Assembly (NCBI GenBank): GCA_035439445.1
Contig: DAORKG010000009.1
Coordinates: forward strand, 35,225 to 99,224
Direction of reading: 5' to 3'
Source of the DNA: UBA4416 sp035439445
GTDB taxonomy: Bacteria; Bacteroidota; Bacteroidia; B-17B0; Aurantibacillaceae
DNA length: 64,000 nucleotides
Positions 44,818 to 52,885 of the stretch are shown here, in pieces. Within the stretch, counting starts at the first letter, position 1; each line of letters starts with the position of its first letter. The notes below the pieces were generated by a model that was not told where the DNA came from, ran no database searches, and saw only the letters and a program-made list of their open reading frames with translations. The position numbers were made by a program, and so were the translations under genes.

Positions 44818-44826
44818 TTATATTTG
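44794..44826 (+). promoter_or_regulatory. Promoter of the amino-acid permease gene
   Basis: TTTG at 44794-44797 and TATATTTG at 44819-44826 are 21 nt apart, a full Bacteroidota promoter. The permease ATG is 22 nt downstream. The promoter overlaps the end of the upstream membrane-protein gene. Confidence 0.6.
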
Positions 44827-44848
44827 TTTAAAGCATTAATAGTTTAAT

Positions 44849-46489
44849 ATGGGTTTATTTTTTGATAATTTATTTCGTAAAAAATCAGTTTCGGCAATTT
44901 CAGATGCTGAAGCACATGAGGGAGGATTGCACAGAGTATTAACTGTGCGTGACTTAACTTTTTTTGGTATAGCAGCTATTATTGGTGGAGGAACTTTTAG
45001 TGCTATTGGAAATGCTTGTTTTGCTGGTGGTCCGGGAGTGATTTTTTTATACATTATCTGTGCCATTGCCTGTGGGTTCACTGCGATGTGTTATGCTGAA
45101 TTTGCTTCTCGAGTTCCCGCTTCAGGTAGCGCATACACTTATGCATATGTTACTTTTGGCGAATTGTTTGCTTGGATTATTGGATGGGCTTTATTAATGG
45201 AATATTCCATTGGTAATATCTACATTGCTTTTTCATGGAGTGGGTATTTTACAAATTTAGTACCCGGTATTCCAGAATGGCTGACTATTAATTATACAGC
45301 TGCTCATCAAGCTTTTTTAGATGCTAAGGAAGGAAGCGAAGGGATGCTGGCTTGGACAAACGCTCCCGAAATTGGTGGATTGAAAATTATATTTGACTTG
45401 CCTGCTGTATTGATTAATTTAATAATAACAGCATTGGTATTTGTAGGAACAAAGGAGTCTCGTAATATTAGTAATTTAATGGTGCTAATTAAATTATTAA
45501 TCATTGTATTAGTAATTATAGTTGGTTGTTTTCATGTTGATATTGACAACTGGACACCCTTTATGCCTAACGGGTTTAATGGAGTAATGGCAGGAGTATC
45601 AGCTGTGTTTTTTGCGTACATTGGTTTTGATGCAGTATCTACGTTAGCGGAAGAAAGTAAAAACCCTCAACGCGATTTGCCAAGAGGAATGATTTATTCA
45701 TTAGTTATTTGTACCGTTATTTATATCATTTTATCGTTAGTGCTTACCGGTATGGTTTCATATGAGTTACTAGGTGTAAGCGATCCATTAGCTGAAATTT
45801 TTAAATTAAAAGGTGTAAAATGGATGTTGTTTATTGTTTCTATTGCGGCAGTTGTTGCTATGACAAGTGTACTGTTAGTGTTTCAAATGGGACAACCTCG
45901 TATTTGGATGAGTATGAGCCGTGATGGTTTATTGCCAAAGAAATTTTCTTCTATTCATCCTAAATTTAAAACTCCCGGATTTGCGACTATTGTAACCGGC
46001 TTAGTAGTTGGTTTACCAATTTTTTTCACTGATGAAAATTTCGTGTTAGATTTTACTAGTATCGGAACTCTATTTGCTTTTGTTTTGGTGTGTGGCGGTG
46101 TATTGATTTTACCACGAAATGAAAGTGCTAAAGAAAAAGGAAAGTTTAAGATGCCATACATTAATGCTAAATGGATAATTCCAGTTATTACTGTTTTAAG
46201 TTTTGTTGGAATTTATGTTCAGTATCCTAATTCTATATATTCTGATGATGCAAATACTGCTTATAACTTCCCAATGATTATCTTTTATTTATTTTGGATA
46301 GTAATTGCATTTATGACGTTTATTAAAAACTATTCATTAATTCCGGTTTTAGGATTGTTGTCTTGCTGTTATCTGCTTACGGGAATGGGTTGGACAAACT
46401 GGATGATGTTTTTTGTATGGTTAGTTATTGGTCTTGTAGTTTATCTTCTATATGGTTATAAGAAGAGTAAACTGAATGTTGCCAACTAG
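44849..46489 (+). CDS. APC-family amino-acid permease (cationic amino-acid transporter-like)
   Basis: The 546-residue protein has twelve or more membrane segments and the APC signature region near the start (GIAAIIGGGTFSAIG), ISAVFFAYIGFDAVSTLAEE in TM6, and a MSRDGLLPKKFSSIHPKFKTPGFA region without breaks, which resemble CAT/YhdG-type basic amino-acid transporters. A short charged N-terminus precedes TM1. The transported amino acid is not known. The gene carries its own promoter and is followed 9 nt later by the TfoX-N gene. Confidence 0.9.
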   Translation: MGLFFDNLFRKKSVSAISDAEAHEGGLHRVLTVRDLTFFGIAAIIGGGTFSAIGNACFAGGPGVIFLYIICAIACGFTAMCYAEFASRVPASGSAYTYAYVTFGELFAWIIGWALLMEYSIGNIYIAFSWSGYFTNLVPGIPEWLTINYTAAHQAFLDAKEGSEGMLAWTNAPEIGGLKIIFDLPAVLINLIITALVFVGTKESRNISNLMVLIKLLIIVLVIIVGCFHVDIDNWTPFMPNGFNGVMAGVSAVFFAYIGFDAVSTLAEESKNPQRDLPRGMIYSLVICTVIYIILSLVLTGMVSYELLGVSDPLAEIFKLKGVKWMLFIVSIAAVVAMTSVLLVFQMGQPRIWMSMSRDGLLPKKFSSIHPKFKTPGFATIVTGLVVGLPIFFTDENFVLDFTSIGTLFAFVLVCGGVLILPRNESAKEKGKFKMPYINAKWIIPVITVLSFVGIYVQYPNSIYSDDANTAYNFPMIIFYLFWIVIAFMTFIKNYSLIPVLGLLSCCYLLTGMGWTNWMMFFVWLVIGLVVYLLYGYKKSKLNVAN

Positions 46490-46498
46490 TTTTATTCT

Positions 46499-46852
46499 AT
46501 GGCTTTTAGCGAAGAGTTAACAGATAAGATAAGAGAGGCATTGGTTGATGTTCCAAATGTTTACGAAAAGTATATGTTTGGCGGCGTTTGCTTTATGGTA
46601 AATGATAAAATGTGTGTTGGAGTTGTGAAAGATGAAATGATGTGTCGCATCAATCCAGAGATGGACGAAGTAGTGTTAGAAATGAACGGTTGCAGAGCAA
46701 TGGATTTTACTGGTAAGCGAATGAAGGGTTATGTGTTTGTGAGTGATGAAGGCATGAAAACCAAAAAGCAATTTAATTACTGGATTGATTTGTGTTTAGA
46801 ATTTAATGCTATTGCAAAAGCAAGTAAGAAGAAACCCAAGAAAAGAAATTAA
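46499..46852 (+). CDS. TfoX N-terminal domain protein
   Basis: The 117-residue protein matches the TfoX/Sxy N-terminal domain: KYMFGGVCFMVNDKMCVGV near residues 22-40, MCRINP and MKGYVFVSDEG. The C-terminal domain of TfoX, the competence regulator, is absent, and the tail is lysine-rich (KKKPKKRN). Stand-alone domains of this type are widespread and unnamed in function. Its stop overlaps the end of the convergent antiporter gene by four bases. Confidence 0.85.
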   Translation: MAFSEELTDKIREALVDVPNVYEKYMFGGVCFMVNDKMCVGVVKDEMMCRINPEMDEVVLEMNGCRAMDFTGKRMKGYVFVSDEGMKTKKQFNYWIDLCLEFNAIAKASKKKPKKRN

Positions 46853-48075
46853 TACCGTACTAGAAGTTTTTTAATACTCAATCCTTGAACCAAAATTGAA
46901 AATAGTACAATACAGTAAGTACTAACAATAAACAAACTACTACCTTCAATTTTATTTGTTAATGATAAAGCTAAAGCAATAGAGATACCACCTCTTAAGC
47001 CACCCCATGTAAGTACTGCTAAATTCAAGTTCTTTTTTGTTTCGTTTCTGCTGAATAAAAAGAACACTGGTAATAATGAAATGTATCTACCCGCTAATGC
47101 AACTAAAATAAGAATAGAACCAATTATTATATAATTTGCATCGAAGGGGACTAAAAAAATCTCTAAACCCATTAATACAAATAAAATTGTGTTACAAATC
47201 TCATCAATTAACTCCCAAAATTTATCAACGTATTCAGCTGTTGTATCAGACATAGCCAATTCTTTTCCTTTATTTCCAATTATTAAACCTGCTACAACCA
47301 TTGCCAAAGGACCGGATGCATGATAATGTGATGCTATAGTGTAACCACCTGTCACAACTGCCAATGTTATTAAAATTTCGGTTTGATAATGATCAATGGA
47401 TTTCATTAAAAAGTAGCCCGCATAGCCAATTAATAAACCAATGCCAATGCCTCCAAAAACTTCTACAGCAAAAATTTCAAAGATATTTCCAAAAGTTAAA
47501 GCTTCATTACCACCTAAAATAATCGAATAAATTACAGCAAATACAACAACACCAACGCCATCATTAAATAATGATTCACCAATTATTTCAACTTTTAATT
47601 TTTGAGGAATTTTGTATTTAGATAGAATACCAATAACTGCAATTGGGTCGGTTGGAGAAATTAAAGCACCAAATAAAAAACATGAAATTAAATCTACGTT
47701 AATTCCAAACCACCCAATAACTGCATGGGTTGCCAATCCAATTAATAAAGTAGAAATTAATACGCCTAAAGTTGCATAAGAAAATACAGTAGCTCTAGCA
47801 CCTTTTAGTTGCCCTATTTTTACATGTAAGGCTCCGGCAAATAATAAAAAACATAAAATAAAATCAAGTACAAAAGCACTAAAATCAAATCCGGTTAAAA
47901 AATCTCGTAAAGGTGAAATATAGGTTGGATTATATGATTCAATGGTTTTTAATGAAATACCTAATATTACACTTATTAGCATTACTCCAATAGTGGTAGG
48001 TAACTTTAACCATTTATGGTTGATGTAACCAAAAACAGCTGAGATTGAAATAATAATGGAAAAAAAATCTAGCAT
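46849..48075 (-). CDS. CPA1-type Na+/H+ antiporter
   Basis: The 408-residue protein has about twelve membrane segments and the CPA1/NhaP motifs: FGALISPTDPIAVIGIL and GESLFNDGVGVVVFAVIY, whose Asn-Asp pair binds the ion, then WGGLRGGISIALAL. It exchanges cytoplasmic Na+ or K+ for protons. It is the last gene in the leftward operon headed by the Crp/Fnr-type regulator, after panD and three small proteins. Its end overlaps the convergent TfoX-N gene. Confidence 0.9.
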   Translation of the reverse strand: MLDFFSIIISISAVFGYINHKWLKLPTTIGVMLISVILGISLKTIESYNPTYISPLRDFLTGFDFSAFVLDFILCFLLFAGALHVKIGQLKGARATVFSYATLGVLISTLLIGLATHAVIGWFGINVDLISCFLFGALISPTDPIAVIGILSKYKIPQKLKVEIIGESLFNDGVGVVVFAVIYSIILGGNEALTFGNIFEIFAVEVFGGIGIGLLIGYAGYFLMKSIDHYQTEILITLAVVTGGYTIASHYHASGPLAMVVAGLIIGNKGKELAMSDTTAEYVDKFWELIDEICNTILFVLMGLEIFLVPFDANYIIIGSILILVALAGRYISLLPVFFLFSRNETKKNLNLAVLTWGGLRGGISIALALSLTNKIEGSSLFIVSTYCIVLFSILVQGLSIKKLLVRY

Positions 48076-48115
48076 AGCATATAAAGATAATATATATTTT
48101 ATGTATTAAATATAC

Positions 48116-48301
48116 TTATCCCATGTAATCATAAATGTCTTTTTGAACACATTCAAAGCAATAGTTTAACTCTTCGTCAATTTCTGGTTTTGTGACTCTT
48201 TTAATGCTAAATTTCTTTTTACATTTCCTGCAAACTCTCGAATACCAATTATTGGGATTATAGTGTTGTATGCGTAAATATACTAATCGTTCCTTTTCCA
48301 T
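48116..48301 (-). CDS. Small double-CxxC (zinc-ribbon-like) protein
   Basis: The 61-residue protein has two Cys pairs, CRKC and CFEC, about 25 residues apart, in a basic context, as in zinc ribbons or rubredoxin-like knuckles. The rest is rich in aromatic and charged residues. It sits 2 nt behind the preceding small membrane-protein gene and 40 nt before the antiporter, in the regulator-panD operon. Function is unknown. Confidence 0.65.
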   Translation of the reverse strand: MEKERLVYLRIQHYNPNNWYSRVCRKCKKKFSIKRVTKPEIDEELNYCFECVQKDIYDYMG

Positions 48302-48303
48302 CT

Positions 48304-48507
48304 TTAGTTTGTTTTCTTGCTATCACGATAAGATATGTAGATGATTAATATTATAGAAAATACTATTAATAAGATTAATAGAAAACCTGGAACTAATGGG
48401 AAATTATTAAATAAAACTTGACTAATTAGTATTCCACATAAAATTAATTCAAAAGCAGTTAAAATGAAATCTGTTATTTTTAGTCTAAAACATTTCTTCA
48501 TGATCAT
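48304..48507 (-). CDS. Small membrane protein with two membrane segments
   Basis: The 67-residue protein has two hydrophobic segments (about 12-32 and 38-57) joined by a short loop with NNFPLVPG, and a basic, polar tail. No family is recognised. It lies in the tight minus-strand run between the 48-residue and the CxxC protein genes. Position and codon use support it, but small size limits certainty. Confidence 0.55.
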   Translation of the reverse strand: MIMKKCFRLKITDFILTAFELILCGILISQVLFNNFPLVPGFLLILLIVFSIILIIYISYRDSKKTN

Positions 48508-48534
48508 TTTTTAAATAATTCTACTTATCAATAA

Positions 48535-48681
48535 CTATCTAAATTTTGTTTTATTTATTAACTCTAATTCAAGTTGCACTTTAATCATCACTAAAGATTC
48601 TGTACTTAATTCTTCAAGCTGTTTCTTTTCTTGATTTGGATTATGTAATAAGATAAATGATATTAAATACGCTCTATCCAT
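48535..48681 (-). CDS. 48-residue small protein behind panD
   Basis: An ATG at 48681-48679, only 2 nt after the panD stop, opens a 48-codon frame ending in TAG at 48537-48535. It begins MDRAYLISFILLHNPNQEKK and continues with an alternating acidic/leucine helix. It fills most of the gap between panD and the small membrane protein. No family is recognised. Confidence 0.5.
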   Translation of the reverse strand: MDRAYLISFILLHNPNQEKKQLEELSTESLVMIKVQLELELINKTKFR

Positions 48682-48683
48682 TT

Positions 48684-49028
48684 TTAAATTGAATTATCTG
48701 GTTTGGGGAAAATAATTTTTGGCTTGTAAGATTTGGCTTCATCGGGAGTCATCGCTGCATAAGCAATAATAATTACTTTATCGCCAGTGTTTATTTTTAG
48801 GGCTGCTGGTCCGTTCATACATATTTCACCGGTGCCACGTTTCCCTGTTATGACGTAAGTAATTAGTCGTTCTCCATTTCTGTGATTAATAACATGCACT
48901 TGCTCTCCTTCAATTAAATCAACAGCTTCCATTAAATTTTCATCTATGGTAATACTTCCTATATAATCAATGTTTGCCTCTGTAACAAAAGCATTGTGGA
49001 TTTTTGATTTTAATATTTGAAGTTGCAT
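48684..49028 (-). CDS. panD: Aspartate 1-decarboxylase
   Basis: PanD decarboxylates L-aspartate to beta-alanine and CO2, using up a proton; beta-alanine feeds pantothenate and CoA synthesis. The 114-residue proenzyme has the self-cleavage site Gly24-Ser25 in DYIGSITID, which yields the pyruvoyl cofactor, and the conserved NGERLITYVI and GPAA segments. panB and panC are not nearby; instead it follows the Crp/Fnr-type regulator by one base, and small proteins plus an antiporter follow. That suggests a regulated role beyond vitamin supply. Confidence 0.94.
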   Translation of the reverse strand: MQLQILKSKIHNAFVTEANIDYIGSITIDENLMEAVDLIEGEQVHVINHRNGERLITYVITGKRGTGEICMNGPAALKINTGDKVIIIAYAAMTPDEAKSYKPKIIFPKPDNSI

Positions 49029-49029
49029 A

Positions 49030-49725
49030 TTACATGTTTTCTACCATGTTTAATAAAACACGGTGTTTTAAAATAATTATTTTAGTTCCTTTAGTAGTGA
49101 TGATTTTTTCATCTTTAAAAATGCGTAACATTCGTACTAATGTTTCTTTAGCTGTTCCAACAAATCCTGCAAAATCATCTCTGTTAATGGATATAAAAAT
49201 ACTTTTGCTTGAATCTTCGTTTCGTTGGTAAACTTTATTTAAAATCAATAAACTCAATGCTACTTTATCTTTTACGCTATGCTGGGAGAATATGGTCATT
49301 TTGTTTATCCAAACAGAAAACTCTTTGGATAAGTTAACAATAAGATCTTTTGCTAAAGTTGAAGAAGATTTAAGTATTTCTAAAAATAAATCTTTCGGGA
49401 CAAACGAAACAATAACATTATCCATAGCAACTGCTGACACAGGATGTGGCTCCTCAGCTAATAAAGGTCTATACCCAAAATAATCCCCTTTTTTATAGAT
49501 ATAAACGATACCTTCCTTGCCATCGCTATTCGTTTGAAATATTTTTACTTTCCCTTTCTTAATTATATATACACCTTTTGAAAAACTGTTTTCTTTAAAA
49601 AGACATTCTCCCTTCAAGTATTCTTTTCGTACAATTCCTTTTTTTATTAATAAAGATTCCTCATAGGATAATGAATCAAATAAAGAAGATGATTTTAAAT
49701 GATATTTTTCTATGTTAAACTCCAT
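49030..49725 (-). CDS. Crp/Fnr-family transcription regulator
   Basis: The 231-residue protein has an N-terminal cyclic-nucleotide-binding-like domain (about 15-140) and a C-terminal winged helix-turn-helix. The recognition helix TAKETLVRML (191-200) has Glu194 and Arg198 spaced as Glu209/Arg213 of FNR, which read TTGA half-sites. Only one Cys (41) is in the sensor domain, so it cannot hold an FNR-type iron-sulfur cluster; the signal is unknown. A TTGACAATTGTCAA palindrome lies 31 nt before its start and another 383 nt away. It heads the leftward operon with panD. Confidence 0.92.
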   Translation of the reverse strand: MEFNIEKYHLKSSSLFDSLSYEESLLIKKGIVRKEYLKGECLFKENSFSKGVYIIKKGKVKIFQTNSDGKEGIVYIYKKGDYFGYRPLLAEEPHPVSAVAMDNVIVSFVPKDLFLEILKSSSTLAKDLIVNLSKEFSVWINKMTIFSQHSVKDKVALSLLILNKVYQRNEDSSKSIFISINRDDFAGFVGTAKETLVRMLRIFKDEKIITTKGTKIIILKHRVLLNMVENM

Positions 49726-49755
49726 GCGGTAAGTATATTAATCTTTAATAAAAAC

Positions 49756-49777
49756 AAAATTGACAATTGTCAATTTT
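49756..49777. promoter_or_regulatory. FNR-type operator 1
   Basis: The core TTGACAATTGTCAA (49760-49773) is a perfect palindrome, and with flanking A and T runs the symmetry extends to 22 nt. Spacing is that of FNR boxes (TTGA-N6-TCAA). Its centre lies about 41 nt before the predicted rightward start at about 49807 and 31 nt before the regulator gene, where it could also control that gene. Confidence 0.7.
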
Positions 49778-49795
49778 TATTTGTAAACCTTGCTT

Positions 49796-49803
49796 TACAT
49801 TTG
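49796..49803 (+). promoter_or_regulatory. -7 element of the rightward promoter
   Basis: TACATTTG matches TAnnTTTG exactly. A normal -33 TTTG is missing at the right distance, as expected for a promoter that needs an activator; operator 1 lies at about -41. Confidence 0.5.
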
Positions 49804-49806
49804 CAT

Positions 49807-49867
49807 TGATATACTTATATATTCCTGTGTAAAAACCTGTTAGTGTGCAACGCACTAGCGGGTTTTT
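49807..49867 (+). ncRNA. Candidate small RNA or transcription attenuator
   Basis: From the predicted start near 49807, about 60 nt run to a strong hairpin: CCTGTTAGTG (49836-49845) pairs with CACTAGCGGG (49853-49862) over 10 bp, with two G-U pairs and a 7-nt loop, and a T-run of five follows. A-residues precede the stem. This could be a short terminated RNA or an attenuator before the downstream genes. Confidence 0.4.
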
Positions 49868-49887
49868 CGCTTATATATTCAAAACAT

Positions 49888-50094
49888 ATGTGTTTAAATA
49901 TAAAACTGCTTTATGAAATTTACTACGCAACTGATTCGGACGAAATTCATGAATTAGCAATTCGGTTTGAGAACAATTTACCAAAAGATATGATTTTAAT
50001 ATTTAAAAAAATGTTAAATGATGATTTACTAGAGGATGACTTGTCATATCAAAACATTAATAATATAAAGTGTTTTAGAGATTTTTTAGATTAA
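49888..50094 (+). CDS. Small acidic protein, function unknown
   Basis: From ATG 49888 the product has 68 residues, begins MCLNIKLLYEIYYAT and is rich in Asp, Glu and Asn with several hydrophobic helices. A longer reading from GTG 49843 would start inside the terminator hairpin, so it is rejected. It lies between the two FNR-type palindromes. No family is recognised; it may be real because no other frame there is open. Confidence 0.45.
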   Translation: MCLNIKLLYEIYYATDSDEIHELAIRFENNLPKDMILIFKKMLNDDLLEDDLSYQNINNIKCFRDFLD

Positions 50095-50107
50095 TGTGAA
50101 ATATTAA

Positions 50108-50123
50108 ATTGACAATTGTCAAT
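50108..50123. promoter_or_regulatory. FNR-type operator 2
   Basis: TTGACAATTGTCAA (50109-50122), extended by one A/T pair to a 16-nt perfect palindrome, is an exact copy of operator 1. It lies about 98 nt before the KamA-like ATG. A weak -7-like TAATTGAG at 50146-50153 would place the palindrome near -41. Confidence 0.65.
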
Positions 50124-50220
50124 GGATTAAAAATAAGATGTGTGTTAATTGAGCCCATATTAACCTCATTCAGCATTAAATATTTATACTTTAATAAATG
50201 AATGATTAAACACATTTACT

Positions 50221-51558
50221 ATGAAACTACAGTCTTATTCTTTACACAATTACAAAAATATTCCTCAAATTGCTAAACTATCTCCACAACAAATTGAGGC
50301 AATAGTAGTAGTGGGAAATGTTTTGCCATTTAAAACAAATAACTACGTAGTTAACGAGTTAATAAATTGGGATGATATTGACAATGATCCTATGTTTAAA
50401 CTCACATTTCCACAAAAAGGTATGTTGAGTGAAGAACACTATAATGCTATGAAAATTGTTTTAGATCATTCAAATAATAAGGATGAAATAAAAAAAATGG
50501 CTAATATTATTCGTAATGAATTAAATCCACATCCCGCTGGTCAATTAGAACATAATGTTCCTGAAATTAATGGAGAAAAGTTGATGGGGATGCAGCATAA
50601 ATATAAGGAGACTGTTTTATTTTTTCCAAGTCAAGGGCAAACATGTCATGCTTACTGCACATTTTGTTTCCGATGGCCTCAATTTGTTGGTATGGATGAA
50701 TTAAAATTTGCAACAAAAGAAGCTTCGCTTTTAAGAGATTATGTTATAGAAAATAAACAAGTAACGGATATTTTATTTACAGGAGGCGACCCTATGATAA
50801 TGAAAGCAAAAGTTTTTGCTACATATATTGAAGCATTATTATATGCTGATATCCCTAATTTGCAAACTATTCGAATTGGCACAAAAGCATTAGCATATTG
50901 GCCTTATAAATTCACAAGTGACGATGATACTGAAGAGTTATTATGTCTGTTTGAATCCATTATAAAAAAAGGAATTAACTTATCCTTTATGGCTCATTTT
51001 TCTCATCCTATTGAGTTAGAAACTGAAACTGTAAAATTAGCAATTAAAAAATTAAGAAGTATAGGGGTGCAAATTAGAACACAATCTCCTGTGTTAAAGC
51101 ATATAAATGATCAGCCTGAAATTTGGGCGGAAATGTGGCGAAAACAAGTCAATTTAAATTGTATCCCGTATTACATGTTCATACCAAGAGATACTGGAGC
51201 GCAAGACTATTTTGCAATTACATTAGAAAATTCGTGGCATATATTCCGTAACGCCTATCAAAAAGTAAGTGGAGTTTGCAGAACAGTAAGAGGTCCTAGC
51301 ATGTCTTGTACTCCCGGTAAAGTTCAAGTATTAGGCATTTCAGAAATAAAGGGAGAAAAAATATTTGTTTTAAGAATGTTGCAAGGTAGAAACCCAGATT
51401 GGGTTGCTAAACCCTTTTTTGCCAAATATGATGAAAAAGCAATTTGGATGGATGAATTAAAGCCTGCTTTTGGTGAAGAAAAATTCTTTTTTGAAGACGA
51501 ATTAGAGTGGCTTTTTAATGAGCACGTAACGGATGACGAAAAAACAAGATTTGAATAA
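50221..51558 (+). CDS. KamA-family radical SAM enzyme (lysine 2,3-aminomutase-like)
   Basis: The 445-residue protein has the radical SAM cluster motif C-x3-C-x2-C in TCHAYCTFCF (Cys142, Cys146, Cys149), FTGGDPMIM for SAM binding, and RTVRGPSMSCTPGKVQ, where Lys367 is the candidate PLP-binding lysine. Lysine 2,3-aminomutase, the best-known KamA member, makes beta-lysine. Here the residues after the cluster (RWPQF) and the absence of a Gly-rich PLP segment differ from the classic enzyme, so the substrate may differ. An FNR-type operator lies upstream, and a 34-residue membrane peptide overlaps its stop. Confidence 0.82.
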   Translation: MKLQSYSLHNYKNIPQIAKLSPQQIEAIVVVGNVLPFKTNNYVVNELINWDDIDNDPMFKLTFPQKGMLSEEHYNAMKIVLDHSNNKDEIKKMANIIRNELNPHPAGQLEHNVPEINGEKLMGMQHKYKETVLFFPSQGQTCHAYCTFCFRWPQFVGMDELKFATKEASLLRDYVIENKQVTDILFTGGDPMIMKAKVFATYIEALLYADIPNLQTIRIGTKALAYWPYKFTSDDDTEELLCLFESIIKKGINLSFMAHFSHPIELETETVKLAIKKLRSIGVQIRTQSPVLKHINDQPEIWAEMWRKQVNLNCIPYYMFIPRDTGAQDYFAITLENSWHIFRNAYQKVSGVCRTVRGPSMSCTPGKVQVLGISEIKGEKIFVLRMLQGRNPDWVAKPFFAKYDEKAIWMDELKPAFGEEKFFFEDELEWLFNEHVTDDEKTRFE

Positions 51559-51662
51559 TGGAGTACCTTAATTTATTTTGGATTAGTTGTTTGATTGCGA
51601 TTTCAATTACTTTTGCATCGGTATTTTTTATTTATTGGTTAATTAATAAAAAGAAAAAATAA
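51558..51662 (+). CDS. 34-residue single-pass membrane peptide
   Basis: Its ATG overlaps the TAA of the KamA-like gene (TAATG). The peptide starts MEYLNLFWIS, has one hydrophobic segment of about 22 residues, and ends in NKKKK, giving a basic cytoplasmic tail. Its stop is 23 nt before the antiporter gene. Coupling and the textbook single-span layout support it; it resembles the small helper subunits of transporters and oxidases (KdpF, CydX) in size only. Confidence 0.6.
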   Translation: MEYLNLFWISCLIAISITFASVFFIYWLINKKKK

Positions 51663-51685
51663 CTTCACTGCTTTTCTAATATTTT

Positions 51686-52858
51686 ATGACAATTATTATA
51701 ATAATATGTTCGCTATTATTGTTGGCTTATATATTTGATATTAGTTCAACTTTTACAAAAATACCACCTGTTTTTTTGCTGATTCTTTTAGGCTGGATTG
51801 TGCGTCAAGGTATTATCTTTTTTAATGTCAATGTTCCTAACTTGGATTCATTATTGCCAGTATTAGGTACTATCGGACTTATACTGATTGTATTAGAAAG
51901 CGCTTTAGATCTAGAGTTAAACAAATCAAAATTTCCGATTATTAAAAAGTCATTTTGGTTATCTCTAATACCTATGATTTTTTTAGCATTGGTAATTGCG
52001 GCTCTATTTCATTATGTTGGCAGCATTTCAATTAAAAACAGTTTGGTTAATGCAATCCCATTTTGTGTAATTAGCAGTGCAATTGCAATACCTAGTGTAA
52101 AAAATCTATCGGAGCAAAACAAAGAGTTTATTATTTACGAAAGCAGTTTGTCGGATATTTTTGGGGTATTATTTTTTAATTTCATTTCATTAAATGAAAC
52201 AGTTACAACTGGCTCGTTTATAATTTTTTCTTGGCAAATAATACTTATTATAATTATTTCGTTTTTCTCAGTATTATGTCTTTCATTTTTATTGAGTCGG
52301 ATTAAGCATCATGTAACCTACACTCCTATTATTTTATTAGTTATACTAATTTTTGCTATTTCAAAATTGTATCATTTACCAGGCTTAATTTTTATTTTGG
52401 TGTTTGGTTTATTTCTTGGAAATCTGGATGAAATAAAACATTATAAATGGATGGAAAAATTTAGACCAAACAAACTAGATAAAGAGGTTGTAAAATTTAA
52501 AGAAATTTCTTTTGAAACATCTTTTTTAATTAGAACCTTATTTTTTATTCTGTTTGGATTTTTAATGAATATGAAGGAGATTTTAGATGTAAATGCATTG
52601 CCTTGGTCAATAACAATTGTTTTTTTAATAATACTTATTAGATGGATTTCATTAAAATTCTCGAAATTGCCAATTTACCCTCTTTTATATGTTGCGCCGC
52701 GAGGTTTAATTACTATTTTATTATTTCTTAGTATTTTACCATCTCAAAATGCTTATTTTATTAATAAATCCATGATTATTCAAGTTGTATTATTATCTGT
52801 TGTAATGATGATGTTTGGTTTAATGTTAAATAATAGACGAGAGGTAGTTGCTGACTAA
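51686..52858 (+). CDS. Cation/H+ antiporter (second in the locus)
   Basis: The 390-residue protein has about twelve membrane segments and the fold of the CPA antiporters: a KIPPVFLLILLGWIVRQG start, LESALDLELNKSKF, and the ion-site region ESSLSDIFGV, in which the usual Asn/Asp-Asp pair is Ser-Asp. That pattern suggests an electroneutral exchanger. No regulatory KTN/TrkA domain is present. It follows the KamA-like gene and the 34-residue peptide in the rightward operon. Confidence 0.85.
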   Translation: MTIIIIICSLLLLAYIFDISSTFTKIPPVFLLILLGWIVRQGIIFFNVNVPNLDSLLPVLGTIGLILIVLESALDLELNKSKFPIIKKSFWLSLIPMIFLALVIAALFHYVGSISIKNSLVNAIPFCVISSAIAIPSVKNLSEQNKEFIIYESSLSDIFGVLFFNFISLNETVTTGSFIIFSWQIILIIIISFFSVLCLSFLLSRIKHHVTYTPIILLVILIFAISKLYHLPGLIFILVFGLFLGNLDEIKHYKWMEKFRPNKLDKEVVKFKEISFETSFLIRTLFFILFGFLMNMKEILDVNALPWSITIVFLIILIRWISLKFSKLPIYPLLYVAPRGLITILLFLSILPSQNAYFINKSMIIQVVLLSVVMMMFGLMLNNRREVVAD

Positions 52859-52885
52859 TTTGAAAATGCTAAATTAGCGCGCATC

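Noticed and set aside
49843..49887. GTG start for the small protein in the FNR-type control region
   Set aside because: It lies within the arm of the terminator hairpin, while a normal ATG exists at 49888.
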